Assembly: GCA_037176725.1 (NCBI GenBank)
Contig: JAZBRS010000029.1
Span: forward strand, 40,248,001-40,312,000
Direction of reading: 5' to 3'
DNA from: Posidonia oceanica
Taxonomy: Eukaryota > Streptophyta > Magnoliopsida > Alismatales > Posidoniaceae
Length of the DNA stretch: 64,000 nucleotides
Shown: piece after piece, positions 10,901 to 20,439 of the stretch
Layout: the number at the start of each line of letters is the position of its first letter
Position numbering within the stretch: the first letter of the stretch is position 1
The notes under the pieces: model-generated
The model's database searches: none
Told to the model about the DNA's origin: nothing
What the model saw: the letters and a program-made list of their open reading frames with translations, nothing else
Position numbers and translations under genes: made by a program

Positions 10901-11036
10901 AGGCGCAGTGCTGGCCACGCCCCAAGGACAGATGACTCCTTTCGCGAGGAAGCTGACTTTCACCTGCACAAACAACGAAGCAGAATACGAAGCATGCATC
11001 CTAGGGTTGAAAGTCGCCCTCGAGCATGAGGCGTAG
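7983..11036 (+). pseudogene. pol: Reverse transcriptase and RNase H region of element A pol
   Basis: The first 450 residues are a Ser/Ala/Glu-rich linker with SAAEQPAVSAAES-like repeats. Reverse transcriptase follows (about 9400-10250): VPVPKKDGRIRICIDYRDLN, the FMDGFSGYNQI motif holding the first catalytic Asp, then YVDDM at 9951-9965 for the other two. It copies genomic RNA into cDNA in the particle. The following RNase H (about 10370-10800) reads LLYLSTTQHSMGAVL, so the usual first Asp is replaced by Ser, which suggests it is inactive. An additional RNase H starts at about 10851 (YFDGA, Asp at 10869; NNEAEYEA). That dual arrangement is characteristic of Tat elements. TAG 11034 stands where element B has Gln and cuts the second RNase H. 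The rest of the frame is open. Confidence 0.9.
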
Positions 11037-12578
11037 AAGCTGCATGTGCACGGTGATGCCATGCTGGTAATTTCTCAAGTGAACGGCGATTGGAAGACAA
11101 AAGATCCCAAGCTTGTGCCGTATCACGAACACCTATTGAGGCTGATGAAAGAATTCAAGAGCATCCGCTTCACATACCTGAACAGAGCGAAGAACGCGTA
11201 TGCAGACGCACTAGCAACTCTGGCATCCTGGCTCACTATATCAGAAGACAGCACTGTGGATGTGTCAGTCACTCGCATTGAACAGCCTGCATACTGCATG
11301 AGCATAGAAGAAGCGGATCCCGCAGAGGGGCAGCCCTGGTATCAAGACATAAAGTCTTTCCTGGAGTCTGGTAACTTTCCTCCTGATACCACGGCAGCAG
11401 ACAAAAGAACTTTGGCGCGTCTGGCGTCAAAGTATGTGTTAGGGGCCGGGCAGCTGTACAGAAGGTCATACAATCAGATGCTACTGCGCTGCCTGAACAA
11501 ATCGGAGGCGGACACGCTGATGCTTCAAGTGCATGCGGGGACTTGTGGCCCGCACATGAACGGCGTCCTCCTGGCCAAGAAAATCATGCTTCAAGGATAT
11601 TTCTGGCAGACCATGGAAGCCGACTGCTGCCGGTTCTTGCGTAGATGCCACAACTGTCAGATCCATGGTAACTTCATCAAGGCCCCTCCACATCAGCTGC
11701 ACAATATGTCTTCGCCATGGCCTTTCTCCACCTGGGGGATCGATGTCATCGGCGCCATCCACCCTGCTGCTTCAAATGGTCATCGTTATGTTCTGGTAGC
11801 GATCGATTACTTTACCAAGTGGGTGGAAGCAGCCTCTTACAAGACAGTCACCGCTTCGGCAACGGAAAAATTTATCAGAAACAATATTGTTGCCCGATAC
11901 GGGGTCCCGCACTCTGTCATCTCCGACAACGGCTCAAACTTTATTGCCAAAAGGATCAAAGAATACCTGCAAAGTCTCAAGATCAAGCACCATCGATCCT
12001 CGCCTTATCGGCCTCAGATGAACGGAGCAGTGGAGTCTGCAAACAAAAACATTGTCAAGATTCTGAAGAAAATGGCAGAAACCCACAAGGATTGGCACGA
12101 CAAGCTCCCGTACGCGCTCTGGGCGTACAGGACATCAATCCGGACCTCTACAGGAGCCACCCCGTACTCTCTGGTGTACGGCATGGAAGCGGTATTACCT
12201 GTTGAAGTGGAGATCCCCTCTCTGCGGATCCTGCGGGAAGCTGAGTTGGAAGAAGCAGAATGGGTCGAAGACCGCTGCGTCCAACTGAACTTGATTGATG
12301 AGCGCAGATTGCAAGCCATGCACAACGCTCACTGCTATCAGAGGCGGATGGCCAGAGCATTCTTGAAGAAGGTCCAACCCAGAAGCTTTCTGCCAGGGGA
12401 CCTTGTCTTGCGCGCCATTCATTTGCCTGACGGTCGAGGAAAATTCCGACCCAATTGGCGCGGCCCCTTCGTGGTCAAACAGAGCTTCTCGGGAGGCGCT
12501 GTAACTCTTGAAGATATGGACTAGGTCGAGCAGTCTGAGCCCGTCAACCTCTGCTATCTGAAGAAATACTATCAGTAG
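11037..12578 (+). pseudogene. pol: Additional RNase H end and integrase of element A pol
   Basis: The same frame continues after TAG 11034. It first completes the additional RNase H (HGDAMLVISQVNG and NAYADALATLAS hold its last acidic residues). Integrase follows: an HHCC zinc domain (VHAG, PHMNG, CHNC near 11530-11660), then the DDE core with Asp at 11742 (WGIDVIG), Asp at 11925 (SDNGSNF) and Glu at 12033 (NGAVESANK), with 35 residues between the last two as in the D,D35E class. A basic C-terminal domain with FRPNWRGPFVV ends the protein. TAG 12522 replaces a Gln present in element B, and the original end is TAG 12576 after LKKYYQ. The integrase catalytic residues are all present; only the two nonsense changes spoil this segment. 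Confidence 0.9.
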
Positions 12579-14048
12579 CCGAAAGCGGCCCCGTTGCAGA
12601 TGCCCTTCTCCCACCTGCATTTACATTCTCGCCCTCTTACTTCATCTCCTTTCAAATCATCATCATCATCCTCTCAGCTCTTGCACTCTTTCTTTTCAAA
12701 TCATCGTCATCTCAAACATCGCATCTTCTGCCCAGTGATGACAACCAGAAGTGCTTGCCTGCTCTGGAAAGAGTCACCCTGCCTCACCTGGCACTACTTA
12801 GATGTCTTAGCAAGTGAGGGAGCCACCACCAATAAGGACAGGCGAACTGCCCAATCTCACAAGGACATACACCTCTGAGGGAGAAAAAATGTTAGGATGT
12901 GAACTTGAAAAAAGTGGGAATAGACATCTAGGTTTGGGCACCTCCAAGGAACAGAAGACGAAGACAGAAGCCGGCCCTAGAGATAGGGGTGTGCAGTCTA
13001 ACCCTGCTCCTTCTACCCATCACACAGCAGACCCAAAATCTGAATCCATTACATTTCAAGCACCCTTCTTTTGCCACCAGAATGGGGATAGCAAAAGCCT
13101 GAAAAAAAAAAAAGAGGAAAAAGATCAAGCAAAAAAAAAGAAGAGAAAAAAAAAGAGATACAACAAAAACAAAGACAAAAAAAAAGGGAGAAAAGCAAGC
13201 AAAACAAAAAAAAAGAAGAAAGAAGAAAAAGGCAAAGGTAGCCCGAAAAACACAGGCACCGCTATCCCCCATACTTTACTAGAGATCTCCAGCATGTCAA
13301 GCCTGGAAAAGGGGTCTACCACATCCTCCCAAAAGCAAACACATACCTTCTCCTAGCTAGGGGCAGAGAAAGACTGCATACCTATGAGGGAGAAACCTTT
13401 CAAAAAAAAAAGAGAGCTGAAAGAATAGGTGTAGGTCCTGAGAGTGCAGCCAGTACCCTGTCCTCACCACATCACCACCTGTATAATGCCAAACAACCTA
13501 TTCCGAAGCGCCACCAATAAGCCAAGAGTCTGAGTAGGGCCCAGTGAGTCAAGGACCACTCCCTTCCTTTGTAGCAGGCACCAAAGCACTCCGTATGCTG
13601 AGGGCACCCAAGCATACTCATATATCCAAGCATACTCATCCCTTCAAGCATACCACTCATCTTCATAAGCATAGCGCTTACGTCCTCCATACATGCATCC
13701 TCTTCTGTCATTTCTTTTCTCGTCAATCATTTCGCTCTGCAACACGCTCTGGCCCTGAGACAGTACTTCTCCCCAGCAGAGCGCGTCGACGACACTCAAG
13801 CTGCGCTGGTCTAGATCTCCTGCCGGCCCTCACCCCCGTGTCCGCAAGACTACTGCAGAATTCCTTTGCTTATCCGTGCTTAACTGCTATGTTCTGTTAT
13901 CAACTGCTAAATGCATATGGAACTACATTTTCAACCTCAGCTTCTGCTTATTGTCAAGGATTATATGCCTGCGAGATCTGACTGTTTACTGATAGCAGGT
14001 ACACTCAAGCTTTGCATCCATCAGCCTCTGTCTTCTGCAATCAGCGTA
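12579..14048 (+). other. Spacer between integrase and extra ORF, with purine tract
   Basis: I see no gene here. The tract 13104-13240 is almost pure A/G on the sense strand, and the Lys-rich frame across it is a composition artefact. It follows GGGGATAGC-AAAGC, a context also seen beside the purine tracts of B (40754-40885, reversed) and D (62848-62950, reversed). Near 13996 the sequence reads CAG|GTAC, shared in place by all three elements and a possible splice acceptor for the ORF behind it. The extra ORF frame is open from an ATG at 13911, but conservation starts near 14049. Confidence 0.6.
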
Positions 14049-15251
14049 ATGGGCTTTCCTACTTTGCTAACTCCTGCACACTGCTCGGAAGCCCTGCGAG
14101 AATGGATCAGTGGGCTCACTCTACAAGACTGTGAACAGCTGCGCCTGTGGGGCATACCAACCAAGCTGCTGAAGGCTGCTGATGTGGAGGTCAGCCGCCA
14201 CCTTCTGTGTGCCGCCGCAAGATTCTGGAAGCCGGCGCATCATGTCTTCCGTTTCAACAAGACTGAGTTGACACCTACACTGGAAGAGGTGCGTCGGATC
14301 TGCGGCTTTTCAAAGATCTTGGGGCCGCCTGTTTTCATGAGGCGCGACGGATATCTCAGGGTCCTGAGCCAACTGACTGGACTCTCCACTCAAGCCTGCC
14401 AACAACACCTAATCTGCACCAGTGGACCAGAGCCTATGCTTCGCCTTGCACACTTTGATGATATTTTGAACAAGCGTGCTGACCTCGGAGATGAGCTGTG
14501 GCTCCGAGGATTTGTCATCCGCTTTCTGGGCGAACTAATCTTTACCCATGGCCGACTGACAGTGGCCATCGAGGTCGCAGAGATTGCACTAACTGTGGTG
14601 ACCCAGCACATAGATCTGGCACCAGTTGTCTTGGCAGAGACATATCGCGGGTTGGACCGCATTTCTCATCGCTGCCGCCACTTCCACGGTTGCAGAGCAC
14701 TTATACAAGTCTGGCTGACCGCGCACTTAGAGATGGACCTTCTGCGCCCTCAAGTGCATGCTTTCGAAGGCTACTGTAGCAGCGCCCGTACCAGAGCAGA
14801 CAAGAGCGTCAAAGACGAGCACGAGAGGCTGTCAGCACTGACTGACGACGCTGTGATCTGGCGCATCGTTCCCTCTGCAGCAGAGCCATTCACAATCTTC
14901 TTCAGCGCGCGTGACACACGGCTGATCATTCTTCCAGGCTTCACAGCAGGCGTAGAGTACCATCCAATCAGGGTCATGCGCCAGTTCAGCTTCCAGCAGG
15001 GCGCCTTCATCGACAGTACAGCGCCCAAGCTTCTACAGATGTACCCTCTCAGCACAACTGCCCCAACCAAGAAGCTTGCTAGTCTGATGCAGCATGGGGT
15101 CCAATCTACAGACATTGCAGCTGTGAGAGGTGTAGGATGCACCCCTAAGTATGAAGCTGAAGTCCGACAGCTCTGGCCTATCGCTGAAGTCCCGCCAGGC
15201 GGCCCCTTATTCCCCGACTCCAGGCAGCCGAAGAAGGCCCGGGTTGACTAG
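14049..15251 (+). CDS. Extra ORF of element A, plant-mobile-domain/DUF7745-like
   Basis: This is a 400-residue intact frame from the ATG at 14049 (446 residues from the in-frame ATG at 13911). I prefer 14049 because the Met-Gly-(Phe/Tyr)-Pro-Thr-Leu start is shared with element B. The block VFRFNKTELTPTLEEVRRICG (residues about 65-90, broken here after 20: FRFNKTELTPTLEEVRRICG) resembles the 'TLEEV...GL' signature of plant mobile domain and DUF7745 proteins, known from plant transposons and some host genes. A conserved core WLRGFVIRFLGELIF and an ETYRGLD...CRHFH block follow, with a basic end KKARVD. I see no signal peptide or membrane segment, so it is not an envelope protein. Homologues lie at the same place in B (broken) and D (split). 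It is sense-oriented and downstream of integrase; expression from a spliced RNA is possible. Function is unknown. Confidence 0.75.
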   Translation: MGFPTLLTPAHCSEALREWISGLTLQDCEQLRLWGIPTKLLKAADVEVSRHLLCAAARFWKPAHHVFRFNKTELTPTLEEVRRICGFSKILGPPVFMRRDGYLRVLSQLTGLSTQACQQHLICTSGPEPMLRLAHFDDILNKRADLGDELWLRGFVIRFLGELIFTHGRLTVAIEVAEIALTVVTQHIDLAPVVLAETYRGLDRISHRCRHFHGCRALIQVWLTAHLEMDLLRPQVHAFEGYCSSARTRADKSVKDEHERLSALTDDAVIWRIVPSAAEPFTIFFSARDTRLIILPGFTAGVEYHPIRVMRQFSFQQGAFIDSTAPKLLQMYPLSTTAPTKKLASLMQHGVQSTDIAAVRGVGCTPKYEAEVRQLWPIAEVPPGGPLFPDSRQPKKARVD

Positions 15252-15549
15252 GCCCTTGTGCGACCATCATGTGGTCTTCTTTCAATATGTGCTGTACTTT
15301 TCCGGCCTGCCGCAGGCATTGTACTTATCAAGATCATATTAATGAAAACTGTTTCTGCTTTCTGCTTGCACATCAAGACTCTTTGCTGCATTGCATATTA
15401 TCATCATCATTATCTTGGGCCCTCTAATCAGGCTTGCAGACATCCCAGCGTGGCGAAGTCCTCAACACCCAATCCGGAGCCCAGAGCATCTGCAGGCCCG
15501 CGACACCAAGCTCCGCCGTCCGGCGTCCCCAGCTGGTAATCCCCGGCGA

Positions 15550-16240
15550 GACCGCTGTCCCTTGCGGGCTGGCACCCCAAACTGCCCGGCGAAAGGTCCG
15601 TCAACCTGTCATCCTCCTCAGCTGTTCATCCTCAGCTGAGTCCCTTGCGGGCTGGCACCCCAAACTGCCCGACGAAAGGTCCGTCAACCTGTCATCCTCC
15701 TCAGCTGTTCATCCTCAGCTGAGTCTCTTGCGGGCTGGCACCCCAAACTGCTCAGCAATGGGTCCGTCAACCTATCTTCCATCCACTCGCTTATCTATCT
15801 CTGCATCCTGATGCCAGGGGCGCCTCGGCCATCCCCTGGTATCATCCTGATACCAAGGGGATCATTTGGTCGCCCGGTGGTATCATCCCCAGCTGATCAT
15901 CCCCAGCTGAGTCCTCTTCTCGGCTGGTCATCCCCAGCTGAGTCCCCAGTTGGTCGCCCCAGCTGGATCATCATTTCCCCGGGCTGGCACCACAAACTGC
16001 TCGGCGAAAGGTCCGTCAACCTGACACTTCTCTCGACTGGTCACCCCAGCTGAGTCCCCAGCTGATCGCCCTCAGCTGAATCCCTTCTGGGCTGGCACCC
16101 CAAACTGCTCGGCGAAAGGTCCGTCAACCTGACACTCTTCTCGACTGGTCACCCCAGCTGAGTCCCCAGCTGATCGCCCTCAGCTGAATCCCTTGCGGGC
16201 TGGTACCCCAAACTACTCGTCTGACAAGCACGACACTCTT
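15550..16240 (+). repeat. Tandem array of about 82-110 bp units
   Basis: Units share GGGCTGGCACCCCAAACTG followed by GGTCCGTCAACCTG and several CAGCTGA words. Starts fall near 15561, 15643, 15726, 15978, 16087 and 16193. The first three are spaced about 82 bp apart and later ones are longer, with inserted CCCCAGCTGA repeats. No coding function is visible. Confidence 0.85.
15833..15860 (+). other. Long hairpin CCCCTGGTATCA/TGATACC-AAGGGG
   Basis: The arms pair over about 12 bp with one unpaired A and a 3-nt loop. A variant at 16283-16309 pairs perfectly with GTGTCA/TGACAC in place of GTATCA/TGATAC. Elements D (about 31826-31852) and B (about 38275-38303) carry the same hairpin at the same place, next to the end of the extra ORF. 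Confidence 0.7.
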
Positions 16241-16282
16241 GTCATCACTCTCTGCTTTCGATACCAAGGACGCGCTGGCCAA

Positions 16283-16309
16283 CCCCTGGTGTCATCTTGA
16301 CACCAGGGG
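16283..16309 (+). other. Perfect 12-bp hairpin CCCCTGGTGTCA/TGACACCAGGGG
   Basis: The loop is TCT. Relative to the hairpin at 15833 both arms changed together (A-T to G-C), so pairing is kept. Confidence 0.75.
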
Positions 16310-16394
16310 CATCTTTTGATCGCCCCTTGGTATCATCCTTTCCCTCTTTCCCCTATGACGTTCCTGGCGTCATGGGATGATTTCTTCTCATCAT

Positions 16395-16557
16395 TCCCTT
16401 ACCCCTTCTTTGCCGGCCGATAAGTCCGATATCTTATCATTCTCATCATTCCCTTACCCCTTCTTTGTCAGCTGATAAGTCCGATATCTTATCATTCTCA
16501 TCATTCCCTCATCCCCTCTTTGCCGGCCGATAAGTCCGATATCTTATCAATCAACAT
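16395..16557 (+). repeat. Short tandem array with GATAAG/CTTATC hairpins
   Basis: Three units of about 65 bp contain CCGATAAGTCCGATATCTTA followed by TC. GATAAG and CTTATC can pair around an 8-nt loop. The same unit appears once more at about 17152 and, reversed, six times in element D at 31509-31735. Confidence 0.8.
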
Positions 16558-17135
16558 TTCCCATCATGATCTCATCCCCTCTTTAGCTTAATTTCCCATC
16601 ATGATCTCATCCCCTCTTTAGCTTAATTTCCCATCATGATCTCATCCCCTCTTTAAATTAATTTCTCATCATGATCTCATCCCCTCTTTAGGTTAATTTC
16701 TCATCATTATCTCATCCCCTCTTTAGGTTAATTTCTCATCATGATCTCATCCCCCTCTTTAGCTTAATTTCTCATCATGATCTCGCCCCCTCTTTAGCTT
16801 AATTTCCCATCATGATCTCATCTCCTCTTTAGCTTAATTTCCCATCATGATCTCATCCCCTCTTTAAATTAATTTCTCATCATGATCTCATCCCCTCTTT
16901 AGGATAATTTCTCATCATGATCTCATCCCCTCTTTAGGTTAATTTCTCATCATGATCTCATCCCCTCTATAGCTTAATTTCTCATCATGATCTCATCCCC
17001 TCTTTAGAATAATTTCTCATCATGATCTCACCCCCTCTTTAGGTTAATTTCTCATCATGATCTCACCCCCCTCTTTAGCTTAATTTCTCATCATGATCTC
17101 ATCTCCCTCTTTAGCTTAACTTCTCATCATTACCT
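16558..17135 (+). repeat. 36-bp tandem array (TCATCATGATCTCATCCCC)
   Basis: About sixteen units of 35-37 bp run head to tail, built on TCATCATGATCTCATCCCC then TCTTTAGCTTAATT. They differ mainly in the bases after CTTTA. TCATGATC-type words give some self-complementarity. The array is absent from the visible part of B and D. Confidence 0.9.
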
Positions 17136-17204
17136 CATCCCCTCTTTGCCGGCCGATAAGTCCGATATCTTATCATTCTCATCATGATCTTGCCCCCTCT
17201 TATC

Positions 17205-18240
17205 AATCAATCAATCACTCGTGCTAGGCTGATATCCGAAACTATCAATCTATCAATCACTCGTGCTAGGCTGATATCCGAAACTATCTCAGGCTGATAA
17301 TCCTAAACTATCTTCTGGTCGATCCATGGTCGGCCCGCAGTTGTGTTATACGGCTGACATCCAGTAACTGTCCCTCGTAATTGCACTCTTCCAGTTGATA
17401 GGTCTGTAAACTATCCGTCGGTTGACAGGACCGTAAACTGTCGCTCCAGTTGGTAGGACTGTAAACTACCGCGTGCAATTACGTTATACGGCTGACATCC
17501 AGTAACTATCCCTTGCAATTGTGGGTTCCGGTTGACAGGACCGTAAACTGTCGCTCCAGTTGATAGGTCTGTAAACTATCCACCGGTTGACAGGACCGTA
17601 AACTGTCGTTAGGCTGATACTCCTAAACTATCACCCGCAATTGCATTATACGGCTGATATCCAGTAACTATCCCTCATCATTGCGCGTTTCCAGTTGATA
17701 GGTCTGTAAACTATCCGCCGGTTGACAGGACCGTAAACTGTCGCTCCAGTTGATAGGTCTGTAAACTATCCACCAGTTGGTAGGACTGTAAACTACCACG
17801 CGCAATGATCTTATACGGCTGACATCCAGTAACTGTCCCTCGCAATGCCGCTTCCAGTTGATAGGACTGTAAACTATCCACCAGTTGATAGGACTGTAAA
17901 CTATCCGCCGGTTGACAAGACCGTAAACTGTCGTTCCAGATGATAGACTGTAAACTATCCGGTATTGCGTTATACGGCTGATATCCAGTAACTATCACTC
18001 ATGGTTTGTGGGTTCCGGTTGACAGGACCGTAAACTGTCGCTCCAGTTGATAGGTCTGTAAACTATCCACCGGTTGACAGGACCGTAAACTGTCGTTAGG
18101 CTGATACTCCTAAACTATCACCCACAACCATGTTATACGGCTGATATCTAGTAACTATCACTCACAACTGCTCCGGTTGACAGGACCGTAAACTGTCACT
18201 CCCGGTTGATAGGACCGTAAACTATCCGGACGATAAGCCC
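17205..18240 (+). repeat. Array of short hairpin units with co-varying arms
   Basis: About forty units of 25-30 bp have the form arm, 8-9 nt loop, complementary arm. Neighbouring units show GATAG/CTATC (17397-17415), GACAG/CTGTC (17424-17442) and GGTAG/CTACC (17452-17470), with a loop close to GTCTGTAAA. Others use TGATA/TATCA or TGACA/TGTCC around TCCAGTAAC or CTCCTAAAC. The reverse-complement array is found in element D at 30440-31460. Confidence 0.9.
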
Positions 18241-18788
18241 GTCACCTTATCATTTTTTTTTCTCCTTTTCGGCATGACCTTGTCCTAGGAAGATGAAGTC
18301 ACGCACCCCCTTTCTGCGATAGGAGAGTTGGCCTCTCTCCCCTCGCGCCCTTCTTTCCTGCTAGCTTGCTCCCCGGGCGGGGACCAGCTGCACCCTGTTT
18401 TCCTTCGCTTTGTCGTGCAAATCTGGCCTCCCTGCCGGACATTCGCACCACATCGCGCCTTTTTATCTTTTTCTTTGCATCATCTCAGCACTTTCTTAGC
18501 TAGCACCGCATATCACTTTAGCATCATCAGTATCACTTGCACAGCATCAGCATTTTTTTATAGCTGCACTAACTTATACACTAACTCTTGCATGGCATTT
18601 GCATCAGCATGCATACACACAGCACAGCATCCATCTGCATCGGCATCTAGCATTGCGGCAACGGGCTACGATCTTCGGTGCATCCGCCGAATAAGTAGCT
18701 CATGCCCATAGCAACCCGCTGCTCCCGTCGGTCAGATGGGGTGTCTTGTCAACCCAGAGCAGCGGCCGCGCTCCGCTTGCCCTCGCTC
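18241..18788 (+). other. 3' untranslated segment of element A before the polypurine tract
   Basis: No gene is visible. CCCCGGGCGGGG at about 18372 can fold. A GCATCAGCAT-rich stretch (about 18535-18660) is also seen in B and D. An inverted copy of the LTR terminus lies at 18735-18753. Confidence 0.6.
18735..18753 (+). other. Inverted copy of the LTR terminus upstream of the polypurine tract
   Basis: GATGGGGTGTC (18735-18745) is the exact reverse complement of GACACCCCATC in the LTR start (18806-18816), and TGTCAAC follows after TTG. In D the equivalent is at 29959-29974. In B (36196-36210) it reads with TAGAC, matching the TGTAGACA start of that family. Confidence 0.7.
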
Positions 18789-18797
18789 AGGGAGGGG
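18789..18797 (+). other. Polypurine tract of element A
   Basis: AGGGAGGGG stands four bases before the 3' LTR (TGTTGACA). It is the expected second-strand primer. B has the same tract on the minus strand. Confidence 0.85.
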
Positions 18798-20439
18798 CAT
18801 CTGTTGACACCCCATCTTGGCAGGCTTGGACCCTTGGAGCCCTCCTGGTGATTGCTGGATCAAACCCCAACCAAACCCTAACCCTAATCCTCCTCTCTAC
18901 CCTTCAAAAACAGCCTATTTTGACCTAAACCTTTGCCCCCCTTTCCAGCCTCAAAACCTAACCAAAATCCATAGGAAAACCCACCACTATCCACTCAACA
19001 AGCCTATCCAGAAACTTAGAAATTTCCAAACCTGACCTATTCCCAAAAACCCTAGAAAACTTAGGTGAAACTACCCTTTTTCTACACCTTGAAACCCCTC
19101 CAAAACCTCCTTAGAATCAAACCAAAACTTCATACCCAAGACTTCAAACCCTAGACTACCCACTCACCAATTTTCACCCCATTTCAAGACCATTAAGACC
19201 CCCTTCCACCCAAATTATCCCTTTCTCTCTCCGGGATTATCATTTTCTCTCTCCTCTCTCTCTCCTGATTATCACCTCTCTTTTCATCCCTTTCTTGTCC
19301 TTTTTCTGGTCTGGCTGTGGGCCCCCTCTGTGCTTCTATCCTTCCTCTATCTTATCCCTATTTTTACTTTATTTTTAACACTTTTTCTGAATTTTTAAAA
19401 ATCGTTTTCCTCCAATCTATCCTTTTTCCTTTTATCTCCCTCTTTTTCCATTTCTTTCCTCCTTCTCTTTTCCTTTTCTCCCTTCTGCAAAAATCCACAA
19501 AAACCCATAAAAATCTGTAAAATCTCAAAACACAAAAGAAGCAAATCAGAACCCTAAGAAAAACAATTAAAAAATGTTAAACAAGCAATTAACAATTTAA
19601 ACTTAACCTAAGCAAGCTAAAAAGAAAACCAAACATGCAAACTAAAAAATACAAAACAAATCAAAAGAAAACACTGAAAAATCGAGGAAAAAGCTAAAAT
19701 AAAATCAAGACCCACCAAAGGTAAAAACCCATCAGAAGAATTAAAAAAAAAAAAAAAAACAAACCCAAAAAGAAGAATTAAAAAATCAAACACTAAAACA
19801 AGTAATTAAAAAAGGCAAAAGACTTAACCTAATAAACATAAGAAAAACAAGTAAAAACTTAATTAAAAAAGGAAAAGAAAACACATCTGAAAAGCTTAAA
19901 AAAACACCCTATCAAACCAGAAAAATCCAACCAAAACTTCAAGAAAAATCCATAAATAAAAAATCAAGACATAACTTAAAAGACTTAAGAAAGAAAAACC
20001 CTAAGAAGACTACAACTTTAAAATCTAAAACCAACCCTAAATTAATACGAAATAAATCCTAAAAAATCCTGATCAATATCCTAAGTGTCCAACAAGGGAA
20101 ATAAAATTTTTAAAACAATTTAAAACAGGGTTTAACAAACATTTAATCAAGTGAAAACTAATTAAAAGCAAAACCAAAACCCTAAAACCCTAATCAAGCC
20201 CAAAACACATTAATCAACTCAAAATCACCATTAAAAATCTCAATTAAAATCCTAACCTACAGCACAATCCTCCTGGCATTTTTATTTGTTTTTAGTTTAT
20301 CTTTACCTATTTTGTTTCCCCATTCTATCCTCTCTTTCTTTCCTATTTTCCTTCTTTCCTTCTTATTTTTCCTTACTGGGCTCAAACTGGCCCGTTTCTC
20401 TTTTATTTCTTTTTTTTCCTTTCTTCGGCCCCCGCACGG

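Noticed and set aside
12814..13356. 180-residue Lys-rich frame
   Set aside because: It spans an A/G tract with no homologous frame in B or D.
14049..15251. Extra ORF as an envelope gene
   Set aside because: No signal peptide, membrane segment or cleavage site is visible, and its motifs point to a plant-mobile-domain-like protein.
16395..18240. CRISPR-like arrangement of short repeats
   Set aside because: Repeats are contiguous or drift in sequence, have no unique spacers of constant length, and lie in a plant retrotransposon tail without cas genes.
18862..18890. Telomere-like AACCCTAACCCTAATCC
   Set aside because: Only about two units inside an A-rich LTR part; not a telomere or clear interstitial array.
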